Shown here piece after piece: positions 45,816 through 54,867 of a stretch of DNA of 64,000 nt. Position 1 is the stretch's first letter, and every line of letters begins with the position of its first letter. The DNA comes from Pseudomonas sp. CCI4.2 (lineage in GTDB: Bacteria > Pseudomonadota > Gammaproteobacteria > Pseudomonadales > Pseudomonadaceae). The stretch covers positions 1,185,001 through 1,249,000 of the forward strand of contig NZ_CP133781.1 of NCBI RefSeq assembly GCF_034350045.1. The letters are read 5' to 3'. Position numbers and translations under genes: made by a program. The notes under the pieces were generated by a model, which saw only the letters and a program-made list of their open reading frames with translations, did no database searches and was not told the origin of the DNA.

Positions 45816-46889
45816 ATGCTGGGTACTTCTGCAAGTCCTGACAGACTGAATGCACAACAGCGATCAGCGCATATTCGCGCGGTGGTGATGGCCCGTGGCG
45901 ACGAATTGCGCCAGCGCTACCCGATCCTCAAGCACCAAGACGCCATTGGTGTTGGCATTCTGACGGTTGCCCTGAGCGGCATGCTCGCCAGCGCAGCGCT
46001 GTATATCGCCGGTTACATGGCGTGGTGGGTTTGCCTGCTGCTGAATGCCTTTCTCGCGTCGCTGACCCATGAGTTGGAACACGACCTGATTCACAGCATG
46101 TATTTCCGCAAGCAGCGCATCCCGCACAACTTGATGTTGGCGCTGGTCTGGATGGCACGCCCAAGCACCATCAACCCCTGGATCAGACGCCACCTGCACC
46201 TCAACCACCACAAGGTGTCCGGCACCGAAACCGACATGGAAGAGCGCGCCATCACCAACGGTGAGCCTTGGGGTTTTGCGCGGCTGCTGATGGTGGGCGA
46301 TAACGTCATGTCGTCGCTGATTCGCATGCTCCAGGCGAAAACCTGGTCGCACAAGTTTTCGATCCTCAAACGCACGCTGCGGGTTTACGCGCCGTTGGCC
46401 CTGCTGAATTGGGGAACCTGGTACGTGTTCCTTGGTTTCCACGCGGCCAATGGCATTGCTCATGTTTTCGGTGCGCCCATTGATTGGTCGGCGAATACCC
46501 TGGCGGCAATGCACGTGATCGATATCGCCGTGGTGGTGCTGGTTGGCCCCAATGTGCTGCGCACGTTTTGCCTGCACTTCGTCAGTTCCAACATGCATTA
46601 CTACGGCGATGTGGAGCTGGGCAACGTGATGCAGCAATGCCAAGTGCTTAATTCAAAATGGATGTGGCCGTTGCAGGCATTCTGCTTCAACTTCGGCAGC
46701 ACCCACGGCATCCACCACTTCGTCGTGAAAGAACCGTTCTACATCCGCCAGATGACCAGCCCGGTCGCGCATAAAGTCATGGCGCAAATGGGCGTACGGT
46801 TTAATGACTTCGGTACGTTTAGCCGGGCAAACCGGTTTGTTCGGGTGAAAGAAACGGCCGATGAAGGCGTACGATCGGCGCAGGTTTGA
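45816..46889 (+). CDS. Fatty acid desaturase/hydroxylase family membrane protein
   Basis: A 357-residue di-iron membrane enzyme. Histidine clusters are HELEHDLIH (~90), HLHLNHHK (~125) and HGIHHF (~298), with hydrophobic segments near 50-75 and 195-215. It is of the desaturase superfamily but unlike the DesA-type enzyme at 35.3 kb, with different box spacing. The product may be a desaturated or hydroxylated lipid. GGAAGC precedes the ATG. It is paired with a divergent AraC regulator. The exact substrate cannot be told. Confidence 0.8.
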   Translation: MLGTSASPDRLNAQQRSAHIRAVVMARGDELRQRYPILKHQDAIGVGILTVALSGMLASAALYIAGYMAWWVCLLLNAFLASLTHELEHDLIHSMYFRKQRIPHNLMLALVWMARPSTINPWIRRHLHLNHHKVSGTETDMEERAITNGEPWGFARLLMVGDNVMSSLIRMLQAKTWSHKFSILKRTLRVYAPLALLNWGTWYVFLGFHAANGIAHVFGAPIDWSANTLAAMHVIDIAVVVLVGPNVLRTFCLHFVSSNMHYYGDVELGNVMQQCQVLNSKWMWPLQAFCFNFGSTHGIHHFVVKEPFYIRQMTSPVAHKVMAQMGVRFNDFGTFSRANRFVRVKETADEGVRSAQV

Positions 46890-46909
46890 TGTGCCTGACA
46901 TACCGCATG

Positions 46910-46988
46910 TTTAGGATGCGAACTTGTTCGCGAGGCGGTTTACCTGACGCTCCGCGTGAAATCTTTCGCCAACACGTTAGCGCCTAAA
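46910..46988. repeat. REP-type inverted repeat
   Basis: TTTAGGATGCGAACTTGTTC and TTTCGCCAACACGTTAGCGC, ending CTAAA, are imperfect arms. It follows the desaturase gene and may stop its transcript. The rest of the gap up to 47376 holds the hairpin and promoter listed below. Confidence 0.6.
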
Positions 46989-47105
46989 GATCTGTAACCG
47001 TGCCATGGCCTCCATCGAAAAGGATGGGATTACCAATTGTCCGTGATCACCGCCAAGTAGTTTTTCTGTCACAGAGTGTAGATAGCATCTGATTAAAGGT
47101 TTTGT

Positions 47106-47139
47106 GGGTCGCTCCTTAGGCAGGGTGCGGCCCTTTTTT
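47106..47139 (+). terminator. Isolated terminator-like hairpin
   Basis: GGGTCGC (47106-47112) pairs with GCGGCCC (47127-47133), followed by six Ts. It is 217 bases after the desaturase stop and in front of no gene, so it may end a small RNA or a long 3' end. Confidence 0.5.
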
Positions 47140-47311
47140 ATTCTCCATTTTCACCCCGTTGTCGAAGCTGCCGAAGGCTGTGATTAGGCCTGAAAGGTCT
47201 TCAAGGCGCTTAACCACCACGACCGGTGCCGGGTCGCATCGCATCGCATTCTTCGACAACCCTCACGGTCTTTTTATTCCTTTAAGGCATTAATAAATAG
47301 CTTCTTATTCC

Positions 47312-47340
47312 TTAACGAATATATCCCTCGTCTCTATACT
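47312..47340 (+). promoter_or_regulatory. Candidate promoter of the hydrolase gene
   Basis: TTAACG (47312-47317) and TATACT (47335-47340) are 17 bases apart. Upstream are two direct repeats, TTATTCCTTTAAGG and TTATTCCTTAACG, in an AT-rich patch. The layout is like that in front of tcyJ. Confidence 0.55.
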
Positions 47341-47375
47341 TTGCCCTTGAACGCAACGTGCAGGAGACGCATCCC

Positions 47376-47957
47376 ATGCGTAATGAGTCGATCCGTTATC
47401 TGATAGTGCCAGGCTGGCAAGGATCGCCAGACGATCACTGGCAGACGCATTGGCAGAACAGCTTGCCCAACAGCGCGCGTGTGGAGCAGGCCGACTGGCT
47501 TAAACCGCGCCTTGAAGATTGGGTGGGTGAATTGCAGCGTGCGATTGCCGCTGACAGTACGCCGGTGATTCTCATCGCTCACAGCTTGGGTTGCGTCACG
47601 GTGGCGCATTGGGCCGAGTTGGCACCACGGCAGTCGCTTCAACAAGTTCGGGGGGCCCTGCTGGTCGCACCGGCTGATGTCGAGCGGCCGACGTGTTCGC
47701 CCGCCTTACGCAACTTTGCGCCGATTCCGGCTCAACTGCTGCCGTTTCCCACCCAAGTGATCAGTTCGGACAACGACTTGGCGGTTAGCACGGAGCGCGC
47801 CCTGAAGCTGGCGCTTAGCTGGGGCGCTGAGGTCAGCATTCTCAGCGGTGCCGGGCACATCAATGTGAAGTCCGGGCATCAACGCTGGGAGCAAGGGTTC
47901 GCCTATTTATACCGCCTGCAAAACAGCATCGAACTGCACACGCTTCGCCGCGCTTGA
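47376..47957 (+). CDS. RBBP9/YdeN-type serine hydrolase
   Basis: A 193-residue alpha/beta hydrolase. The family opening is YLIVPGWQGSPDDHWQTHW, the nucleophile is in IAHSLGC, and the acid/base end has SSDNDL and GAGHIN with the catalytic His. Natural substrates of this family are unknown. CAGGAG nine bases before the ATG at 47376 decides the start. It is 84 bases before the sigma-54 activator homologue, in the same direction, so it may share its sulfur context; the promoter with AT-rich repeats supports that. Confidence 0.8.
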   Translation: MRNESIRYLIVPGWQGSPDDHWQTHWQNSLPNSARVEQADWLKPRLEDWVGELQRAIAADSTPVILIAHSLGCVTVAHWAELAPRQSLQQVRGALLVAPADVERPTCSPALRNFAPIPAQLLPFPTQVISSDNDLAVSTERALKLALSWGAEVSILSGAGHINVKSGHQRWEQGFAYLYRLQNSIELHTLRRA

Positions 47958-48041
47958 ATTCAAATTTCTCGTCGGACCGCTTGGTCCTACTGTCTACTTT
48001 TTACGCTTGAGTCGTCGTAAAGGCTCAGGCGGGAGTTCGCC

Positions 48042-48980
48042 ATGAGCCTTGATGAAACCTTTGGCCAGCCGCTGCTGACCTTCCCCGATGCAGAAAAAAG
48101 CCCGCTGAGCATTCGTGCCAAAGCACTGGTCTTTGTCGATCCGCGCTCACGTCAGTTGCGCAAAGAGATGGAAAGCCTCGCTCCCCGGAGCCTGCCGGTG
48201 TTGATTCGCGGCGAGACCGGTAGCGGCAAAGAATTGCTAGCCCGGCACATTCACCGCAGCAGCGATCGGGCGGGGCTCTTCGTTTCTGTGAATTGCGGCG
48301 CCATTAGCCCAAACTACGCCGACGCAGAATTATTTGGTTATACCGCCAGCGCCCACAGCGGCTCGGTCAGCAGCCGCGCGGGCTGGTTTGGCTCAGCCAA
48401 TGGCGGGACGTTATATTTGGATGAGATTGGCGATCTGCCGTTACCGATCCAGACCAAGCTTTTGGCCGCACTGGAAAACCATGAGGTGACCCGCGTCGGC
48501 GCCCAGCAACCGAGCCCGGTGGACGTGCGCTTAGTGGCCGCCACCAGCATTGATCTGGCGCAGGCGGTGGCGGTCGGAAAATTCAACGAACGGTTATTCC
48601 ATTACCTGAGCGAAGGCAGCCTTGAGCTGCCGGCGTTGCGCGAGCGGGTGGGGGATATTTTGTCGTTGGCGGAATATTTTTTAGGAATTTACAGCCATCG
48701 ACTGAACCTACCCGTTCCGTTAATCAGTGAAACCGCCCAGCAGGTGCTTGAGTTGCACAGCTGGCCGGGCAACACCCGAGAGCTGGAAAATGTCATCCAC
48801 TTCGCACTTTTGGTGAGCAGCGGCGACGAGATACTTCCCGAGCACCTCAACCTACCCGACGCTACGGGTCCCTTGAGCCAGATCAAAAGGCAGGCCGAGC
48901 GATTGTTCACCGGCACCGACACTGGCCAACTGGCTGAATTAAAACAATTACTTGATGAGCTGACCAAGCGCATCGCTTAG
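48042..48980 (+). CDS. SfnR-like sigma-54 activator homologue lacking GAFTGA and HTH
   Basis: A 312-residue AAA+ protein like SfnR, which activates sulfone use with sigma-54. It has Walker A GETGSGKE, a Walker B region GGTLYLDEIGDLPL, and WPGNTRELENVIHFALL. Three things are wrong for a normal activator. The sigma-54-contact loop GAFTGA reads SAHSGS (in ELFGYTASAHSGS). The arginine-finger region reads NERLFHYLSE instead of the usual F.E.LYYRLN. After residue ~275 there is no Fis-type helix-turn-helix, only LAELKQLLDELTKR. It may bind ATP but probably cannot activate transcription alone; it could modulate a full-length SfnR. GGGAG precedes the ATG. Confidence 0.83.
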   Translation: MSLDETFGQPLLTFPDAEKSPLSIRAKALVFVDPRSRQLRKEMESLAPRSLPVLIRGETGSGKELLARHIHRSSDRAGLFVSVNCGAISPNYADAELFGYTASAHSGSVSSRAGWFGSANGGTLYLDEIGDLPLPIQTKLLAALENHEVTRVGAQQPSPVDVRLVAATSIDLAQAVAVGKFNERLFHYLSEGSLELPALRERVGDILSLAEYFLGIYSHRLNLPVPLISETAQQVLELHSWPGNTRELENVIHFALLVSSGDEILPEHLNLPDATGPLSQIKRQAERLFTGTDTGQLAELKQLLDELTKRIA

Positions 48981-49174
48981 CCGCGAAGATAATGGCGCAT
49001 CGCCGTATTTAGCACCAAAAGGCATAACAATCGCAGCAAAAATTATTGTCATGGAATAACAAATGTCGGTAATGTCCGCTCCACGCCGCCGGTCTTTCGT
49101 TATGAAGCTAGACTGCTGGCAAATCTACCTAACCGCCGTCAATTGGCGACCGCGATTTTCGCTAAGGACTCTGC

Positions 49175-49957
49175 ATGAAAAAGACGTTGTTAATGACCGC
49201 TCTGGCGGCTGCACTTTCGATCGGCTTGGCTCACGCCGGTGAAAAACTGGTTGTCGGCGCAACAGCCGTTCCGCATGCCGAGATACTTGAATTGATCAAG
49301 CCTCAGTTGGCCAAAGAAGGCGTGGACCTGGAAATCAAGGTTTTCAGTGACTACGTTCAACCGAACGTACAAGTCTTCGAAAAACGCCTGGACGCCAACT
49401 ACTTCGAAACCAAGCCTTACCTGGACGGCTTCAACACCGGCAAGAAAGCTAACTTGGTAACGGTGATCGGCGTCCACGTTGAACCCTTCGGCGGCTACTC
49501 GAAAAAATTCAAAAGCCTGGCTGATCTGCCAGACGGCGCCACCGTTGCCATTCCTAACGAAGGCAGCAACGCCGGTCGTTCCCTGCTGCTGCTGCAGAAA
49601 GGTGGCTTGATCACCCTAAAAGATCCAACCAACGCCTTGGCAACGCCGAAAGACATCGCGACCAACCCCAAGCACCTGAAATTCCGCGAGCTGGAATCGG
49701 CGTTGCTGCCACGCGCGCTGGATCAAGTTGATCTGGACATGATCAACACCAACTACGCGCTGGAAGCCAAGCTAAATCCTAAGAAGGATGCGTTGATTCT
49801 CGAAGGCGCTGATTCGCCTTACGTGAACTTCCTGGTGGCTCGCCCTGATAATCAGAACAGCGACGCGATTCAGAAATTGGCCAAAGCGCTGACCAGCCCT
49901 GAAGTCAAAGCATTCATTGCCAAGAAGTACGACGGCGCGGTACTGCCGGCGTTCTGA
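49175..49957 (+). CDS. Orphan MetQ/NlpA-type binding protein
   Basis: A 260-residue periplasmic binding protein with a signal peptide ending AHAG and family blocks KVFSDYVQPNVQVFEKRLDANYFETKPYLDGF, GATVAIPNEGSNAGRSLLLLQKGGLITL and INTNYALEA. It is a close relative in kind to the metQ gene at 11.9 kb, but no permease or ATPase is next to it. It could serve the MetNI pair in this window or one elsewhere. It lies after the SfnR-like gene, supporting a role in organosulfur or methionine capture. A terminator follows. Confidence 0.85.
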   Translation: MKKTLLMTALAAALSIGLAHAGEKLVVGATAVPHAEILELIKPQLAKEGVDLEIKVFSDYVQPNVQVFEKRLDANYFETKPYLDGFNTGKKANLVTVIGVHVEPFGGYSKKFKSLADLPDGATVAIPNEGSNAGRSLLLLQKGGLITLKDPTNALATPKDIATNPKHLKFRELESALLPRALDQVDLDMINTNYALEAKLNPKKDALILEGADSPYVNFLVARPDNQNSDAIQKLAKALTSPEVKAFIAKKYDGAVLPAF

Positions 49958-49986
49958 TTACAGATTTAAGCGATACCGTTTTTTAC

Positions 49987-50018
49987 GCCGACGGCTTACA
50001 CAGCGTCGGCTTTTTTTA
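49987..50018 (+). terminator. Rho-independent terminator after the orphan metQ-like gene
   Basis: GCCGACG and CGTCGGC pair, followed by TTTTTTTATT, 30 bases past the stop. It is a clear intrinsic terminator. Confidence 0.9.
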
Positions 50019-50091
50019 TTCTGAATCTGTGCCTCGCCAAATACGGCGCTGGGGTTTCATTAACACGGTTGATAGCAAGCAGCCGCAGATA

Positions 50092-50195
50092 CTGTGGGAG
50101 TAGGCTTGCCTGCGATGACGGCCGTAATCGCGCTGCTGATGTCAACCTGAAACGCTAGGGCGCTTGCACTGCCGCTTTCGTTGGCAAGCCCACAG
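50092..50195. repeat. Degenerate REP elements
   Basis: ACTGTGGGAGTAGGCTTGCC and GGCAAGCCCACAG with other partial arms (CGTTGGCAAG) fill most of the gap between the terminator and jetD. The pairing is imperfect. No gene is seen in the 307-base gap. Confidence 0.55.
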
Positions 50196-50264
50196 AGATT
50201 TCGGCAGACACTTGCTCCTACGAGGCCTACGTCTTGCTTCGCAACCGCTCGATGTCGGCGCTGA

Positions 50265-51440
50265 TCACCCCGCCTTCCTCAACGCCTCCTCCACCCGGCC
50301 AAATCCTATCCATTCCTGCTCCAATCGCAACCCGCCCCGAATCCGGTTATCCCGTACCTCATCGAATAGCGCCCGCTCCTCATCCGTGAGGTTCGGTAGG
50401 TCATGCAGCACTTGCTGCTTCTCCACCCCCCACAAGTCTTCATGGGCCATCAGCGTTTCCCGGTCCATGAGGAACGATTCGACGTGATCAAAGCGGCGGC
50501 GGAGGTGGTCGAGGATGGCGAAGCCGTGGGTGTCGATGTCGCCCCAGTAATGAATTGTGCAGCGTGACAGCCAACTGGCGCGCCCCAACGCCTCCCAGCC
50601 GTAGCCCGCGCCAAAAATAACGATGGCGTTGGCTACAGGGGGAAAGGCGAGGAAGTTGGTTTCGTTTTCGGTAATGAATACGCGTGCAACGGGCAAGTTG
50701 AGACGGGAGAAATTGCCTGCGTCCAGGGTGATGTCCGCAAGGGCTGAGCCGGGCAACAGCGGGATTGAATCGTCGAGCACGCGGAAACGGATTCGGACGG
50801 GTTTATCGAGAAAACCGTAGCGAGCAGCAAAGTTGCTTACGCCGGAGTGCTCAGGAGCAATGGCTCGCTCAGGCAGTACGAGATCAAACAGTTCGCTAAG
50901 CGTTACCTTGTGCCCTTCGATGAACTTGCTGTGGATACCCGGAATATCGACTTGCCTCAGATAAATGCCAGGACGCGGATGTTCAATGATCCAAGCCACG
51001 GTGTTAAGCAGATGACCCCATTGCGCCGCAAGCCCTATGGCCACCAGTGGCCGCGCGGCCAACCAGGTCAGTAGCGTAGGGTGTTGCTCACGGGTAATGG
51101 CGACCAACTCGGAAAACAGTTTCAAGTCCTCGCTTTTACCAATGAGCACGATTGCCGCCTCGCGGGTGTCCACCCACGCAGCCGTTGGCACGCGCTGGGC
51201 GCCCAGGATGCGATGGTTCACTTCGCGCCACTCAACCCGAATGTGCGGAATCGTAGCAATGGCGTTAATCCAAGGTCTGACCACCTCAAACTGGCTACTC
51301 AACTCCGTGGAGCTGGGCGATTTCAGCGTCAGACGCTTCGGCACCCAAGCCTCGCCCGTCACGTGCGGACGCAACAGATCACCACGCGCCCACAGTCGCC
51401 GAAGCTGCTCTTTCAGATCGTTTGCAGTAGTCCAGTTCAT
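50265..51440 (-). CDS. jetD: Wadjet type I nuclease subunit JetD
   Basis: A 391-residue DUF3322/DUF2220 protein, the nuclease of the Wadjet anti-plasmid system. The C-terminal topoisomerase-primase-like (Toprim) fold is visible in VFITENETNFLAF (Glu258/Glu260) and the metal-binding YWGDIDTHGF (Asp301, Asp303). The N-terminal half includes the winged-helix-like start and WREVNHRILG. JetD cuts circular plasmid DNA bent by the JetABC motor. Its start overlaps the jetC stop by four bases. It is the last gene of the operon and all catalytic residues are present. Confidence 0.92.
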   Translation of the reverse strand: MNWTTANDLKEQLRRLWARGDLLRPHVTGEAWVPKRLTLKSPSSTELSSQFEVVRPWINAIATIPHIRVEWREVNHRILGAQRVPTAAWVDTREAAIVLIGKSEDLKLFSELVAITREQHPTLLTWLAARPLVAIGLAAQWGHLLNTVAWIIEHPRPGIYLRQVDIPGIHSKFIEGHKVTLSELFDLVLPERAIAPEHSGVSNFAARYGFLDKPVRIRFRVLDDSIPLLPGSALADITLDAGNFSRLNLPVARVFITENETNFLAFPPVANAIVIFGAGYGWEALGRASWLSRCTIHYWGDIDTHGFAILDHLRRRFDHVESFLMDRETLMAHEDLWGVEKQQVLHDLPNLTDEERALFDEVRDNRIRGGLRLEQEWIGFGRVEEALRKAG

Positions 51441-54400
51441 GACAAAAAATCTGCCTTGTTCAAGCGGTACTCTTCGATAGTGAGATTGCGCAGCTTGGAC
51501 GCCCGCCCCCCGTCGTTTTGGACGAACCCCACGCTAGAAACAAACGGCTCGATGATGTGGATTTTTTGCAGCGGCGTGACGATCAGCAGTTGCAGGTTGA
51601 GTTGCTGAAACAGTTTTAACCCGTACTGCGCCGACTCATCAGAGCCTCGACCGAAGGCTTCATCGATGACCACGAAACGGAACGAGCGCGAACGCACAGC
51701 CCCCCACTCCAGACCGAACTGATAAGCCAGGCTGGCGGCAAGAATGGTGTAGGCCAGTTTCTCTTTTTGCCCGCCGGACTTACCGCCCGAGTCGGAATAA
51801 TGCTCATGCTCACGGTGGTCTTCGCGCCAGCGCTCGCTGGCTGCAAACAGAAACCAGTTGCGCACGTCGGTGACCTTGGCGGTCCAGCGCCGGTCTTGCT
51901 CTGACAGGCCTTCGCGGCCGCGAAACCGGTCGATGATGGACTTCACCTGGAGGAACTTGGCTTCGGAATATTGAACGTCGTCGGAGCCGGAGAGCGCGCC
52001 TTCGGTACAGGCGCGCAGCTCCGTCTGGAAATCTCGAATTTCAGCGTCCGGACTGACCTGGGACTCCAGCACGATATAACGGCCTGGGTTGTAGTCGATC
52101 TGCCCTAACGATTCGTTGATTCTGGCAATACGCTCTTTGATGGTTTCTCGTTCGCGGGCTAACTGGCCGTTGAAGTTGGCGATCTCGTTGATGGTGTTGA
52201 CGTTGAGCAGCTCTTTGAAACGGGCCTCGAATCTTGGCAAATCGTCGCTGTTCAACTGGTCCAGCAACAATCGATATTCAGGCGCTGCGTCCAGATCGGC
52301 ATCGAATTCACTGGTTTCAAGCACGTAGGCGGTTTTAAAGTCGGTCATCGCCTTGATGATCTTTTCGCCGAGCCGTCTTAACACGGCTTCCTCAGCGTCG
52401 ATTTTCCCTTGCAGAACTTTGCGCACGTCACTCTCGCGGCCATCGCACGACTCAACTTTGAGCGAATGATCGTTCAATACGTCCTTTCCCAGCGTCTCCA
52501 AGCGCGAGCGTGTTGCAGCCGGGATATCGATCAGGAACTGGCTGGTTTCGACGTGCAGTGCGGTGGCGGCTTCATGCTTGCTTTCGTGATTTCCAAGATC
52601 TCGTTCCAATGCCAACAGTTGCTTTTCTGTGTCCTCCAACTCGCCTTTTACTTTTGTGAGCTGAGCACTGAGTTGCAGCAAAGTGTCGCTGGCGGCCTCC
52701 AGCTCGGCTTTTTCGTCTTGCAAGCGTGCAACGGATGACGCGCAAGCTGCCCAATCCAGCTCCCGGTACTCATTGAACTCACTGAGCCGCCCAAGTGCGT
52801 CGAGTTGTTCTCGTAATTGCTTTTGATGTTTTTCACCGCTAGCAATCTCTGATCCGATAGCACTCAGTCGGGACTCCAGACTGGCTTTCGTCGCCTCCAT
52901 CGCCGAGATTTTTTCGGCGTTGCTCCAACCCAACACATACCGGCTACGGTCATCCAGGCGATGACGGTCATCTTTCTCGTGGCGCTCCCCCGCGGCTTTG
53001 ATCTGACCGGACTTAGAGATAGCGCGAACTTCACGGCGAAATTGCTCAGGTGTTTCGCAACAGGCGTAATTAAAGCGGTGAGCCAGTTCACGCTCCAACC
53101 ACGGGTAAAAAACCGAATCGGGTTTGACGCTTAACTTTCGAACCAACGATTCCGGGTGTAAGTCTGGTTTATCAGCCTGACGTGCAGCGCGGACCCGGAA
53201 GTACACCAAACGCCCGGCCAGGTGGGTGCGATCAACCCAGGCGGCAACCTGCGCGTAATGCTCGTCCGGGACCAACAAGGCGAGACCGAAGTTATGCAAA
53301 ACGCGCTCAATGGCGCCCTCCCATTCACGGTGTTCTGAGCGAACCTGAAGCAGTTCGCCGACAAACGGCATGGCTTCTTCGCTGATCGCCAACGCATCGC
53401 AGAGCGCCGCGCGCATTTTGATTTGAGCTGACGGAATGTTGCTGCGCCGTGCCTTGAGGCTGTTGATCTCTTGAGACAGCTGCTCATGCTCACGCCGGCC
53501 TTCGCGCAGCGACACGCCACACTCCATGACCTGATTCTGGACCTCTGCCTCCTGCTGGCTGACGTCTTCGCGGCGAGCCGAGGTACGCTGCCGCACCTGA
53601 GTAAACTCACGTTCATCATTGACGCAAGGCTCGCCCGACAACGCCAACAGTTCTGCGTAGCGCTGCGCACGTTGTTGCCGTCGTCCGAGTTCCTGCTGCT
53701 GCTCACGAATTTCAGCCGCTAACTGCTCCAGCCGCGCACCGCCATGGTCTGCCACTGCCTGCTTGAGCGATTCCACGTCTTTGCGCTGACTGTCACGCTG
53801 TTCAATAAAGTGTTCTTTTTTACTGACCAAACGCGCCTGCTCTTCGGCCAAACGCTGTAAGCGTCGATCCAGCAGACCCAGTTTCAGCTCTGAGAACCAG
53901 GGCTTTAATGCTTCTCGACACTCACGTAAAGATTCTAGTTCAGCAACTTGCCCACGGTGCCTGTCACAGTCGGCCACCAGCGGCACCAGTAACTCCACTT
54001 GGCGCTTGGCCTTGAGCACTGCGGCATGGGCGCGGCTCAAGTCGTCGAAGTGCGCAATCAATGCGCTGATCCGTTGAGCGGCATCGAAGGGTTCGAGCAT
54101 ATGGCTGCGGACAAAGTCGGTCAGATTACCCACCGACTTCATCGACACCGTTTGATGAAACAGCTCCATCGCTTGTTCGTTGTCGATCCCCAGGTGTCGC
54201 CGAAACCAGGCGCCGTACTTGGAAAAAGAATCTTCAATTTCGGCGCCCGATGCTCGCAGTCTTTTACGCAACTGCGGCATTTGCGAGCCGAAGTTGGCAA
54301 AGTCTTTGGTGATGGATAGGTCCTGTTCGGCGCCTACAAAAAAACGCTCGGGCTGAACGTGCCCTTCCTTCATCCAGAACACTTGAGCCAAGGTAACGGT

Positions 54401-54799
54401 CTGATCGTAGCCGGCGTTATAAAACACGCCGAGGATGACTGAATACTTACTGTGATCGCGCAATGCGACGGGCTTGGCAGAGCCGGTTGCGTCATTGCGT
54501 TCAGATTTGAAATGGCCCAGCACGTACGAACGCAATGTCCGCTCTTTGTTGTCGGCGCCGGCCGCCTTGTTGTAAACAATGCGATGGGCCGGCACCAGTA
54601 AGGTCGTGATGGCGTCCACCAACGTGGATTTTCCAGAACCTATGTCGCCTGTGAGTAAACCGTTTTTCCCATTGGGCGATAACGTCCATACACGGTCATC
54701 AAAGGTGCCCCAATTAAAAACTTCCAGCCGCTGTAACCGGAAGCCCGACAACGTGTCATCAGCGACAAAGTCCAACCCTAACGATTGCGGTTCATTCAT
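51437..54799 (-). CDS. jetC: Wadjet type I SMC-like ATPase JetC
   Basis: A 1120-residue MukB-like SMC protein. Walker A is GDIGSGKST (residues 51-59), followed by two long coiled-coil arms with a hinge around 500-620. The ABC signature SGGKSGGQKEKLAY and Walker B RFVVIDEAFGRGSDES lie near 990-1070. It is the DNA-extruding motor of Wadjet, working with JetA and JetB. The frame is intact throughout. The ATG at 54799 has GGGAGATAA upstream. It is 68 bases after jetB and overlaps jetD. Confidence 0.94.
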   Translation of the reverse strand: MNEPQSLGLDFVADDTLSGFRLQRLEVFNWGTFDDRVWTLSPNGKNGLLTGDIGSGKSTLVDAITTLLVPAHRIVYNKAAGADNKERTLRSYVLGHFKSERNDATGSAKPVALRDHSKYSVILGVFYNAGYDQTVTLAQVFWMKEGHVQPERFFVGAEQDLSITKDFANFGSQMPQLRKRLRASGAEIEDSFSKYGAWFRRHLGIDNEQAMELFHQTVSMKSVGNLTDFVRSHMLEPFDAAQRISALIAHFDDLSRAHAAVLKAKRQVELLVPLVADCDRHRGQVAELESLRECREALKPWFSELKLGLLDRRLQRLAEEQARLVSKKEHFIEQRDSQRKDVESLKQAVADHGGARLEQLAAEIREQQQELGRRQQRAQRYAELLALSGEPCVNDEREFTQVRQRTSARREDVSQQEAEVQNQVMECGVSLREGRREHEQLSQEINSLKARRSNIPSAQIKMRAALCDALAISEEAMPFVGELLQVRSEHREWEGAIERVLHNFGLALLVPDEHYAQVAAWVDRTHLAGRLVYFRVRAARQADKPDLHPESLVRKLSVKPDSVFYPWLERELAHRFNYACCETPEQFRREVRAISKSGQIKAAGERHEKDDRHRLDDRSRYVLGWSNAEKISAMEATKASLESRLSAIGSEIASGEKHQKQLREQLDALGRLSEFNEYRELDWAACASSVARLQDEKAELEAASDTLLQLSAQLTKVKGELEDTEKQLLALERDLGNHESKHEAATALHVETSQFLIDIPAATRSRLETLGKDVLNDHSLKVESCDGRESDVRKVLQGKIDAEEAVLRRLGEKIIKAMTDFKTAYVLETSEFDADLDAAPEYRLLLDQLNSDDLPRFEARFKELLNVNTINEIANFNGQLARERETIKERIARINESLGQIDYNPGRYIVLESQVSPDAEIRDFQTELRACTEGALSGSDDVQYSEAKFLQVKSIIDRFRGREGLSEQDRRWTAKVTDVRNWFLFAASERWREDHREHEHYSDSGGKSGGQKEKLAYTILAASLAYQFGLEWGAVRSRSFRFVVIDEAFGRGSDESAQYGLKLFQQLNLQLLIVTPLQKIHIIEPFVSSVGFVQNDGGRASKLRNLTIEEYRLNKADFLS

Positions 54800-54867
54800 G
54801 ACTTATCTCCCTTATGCCATTAGCGTGCGGCAACCCCACGTCCATGTGCTTGTGCTCTAGTGCCTGT

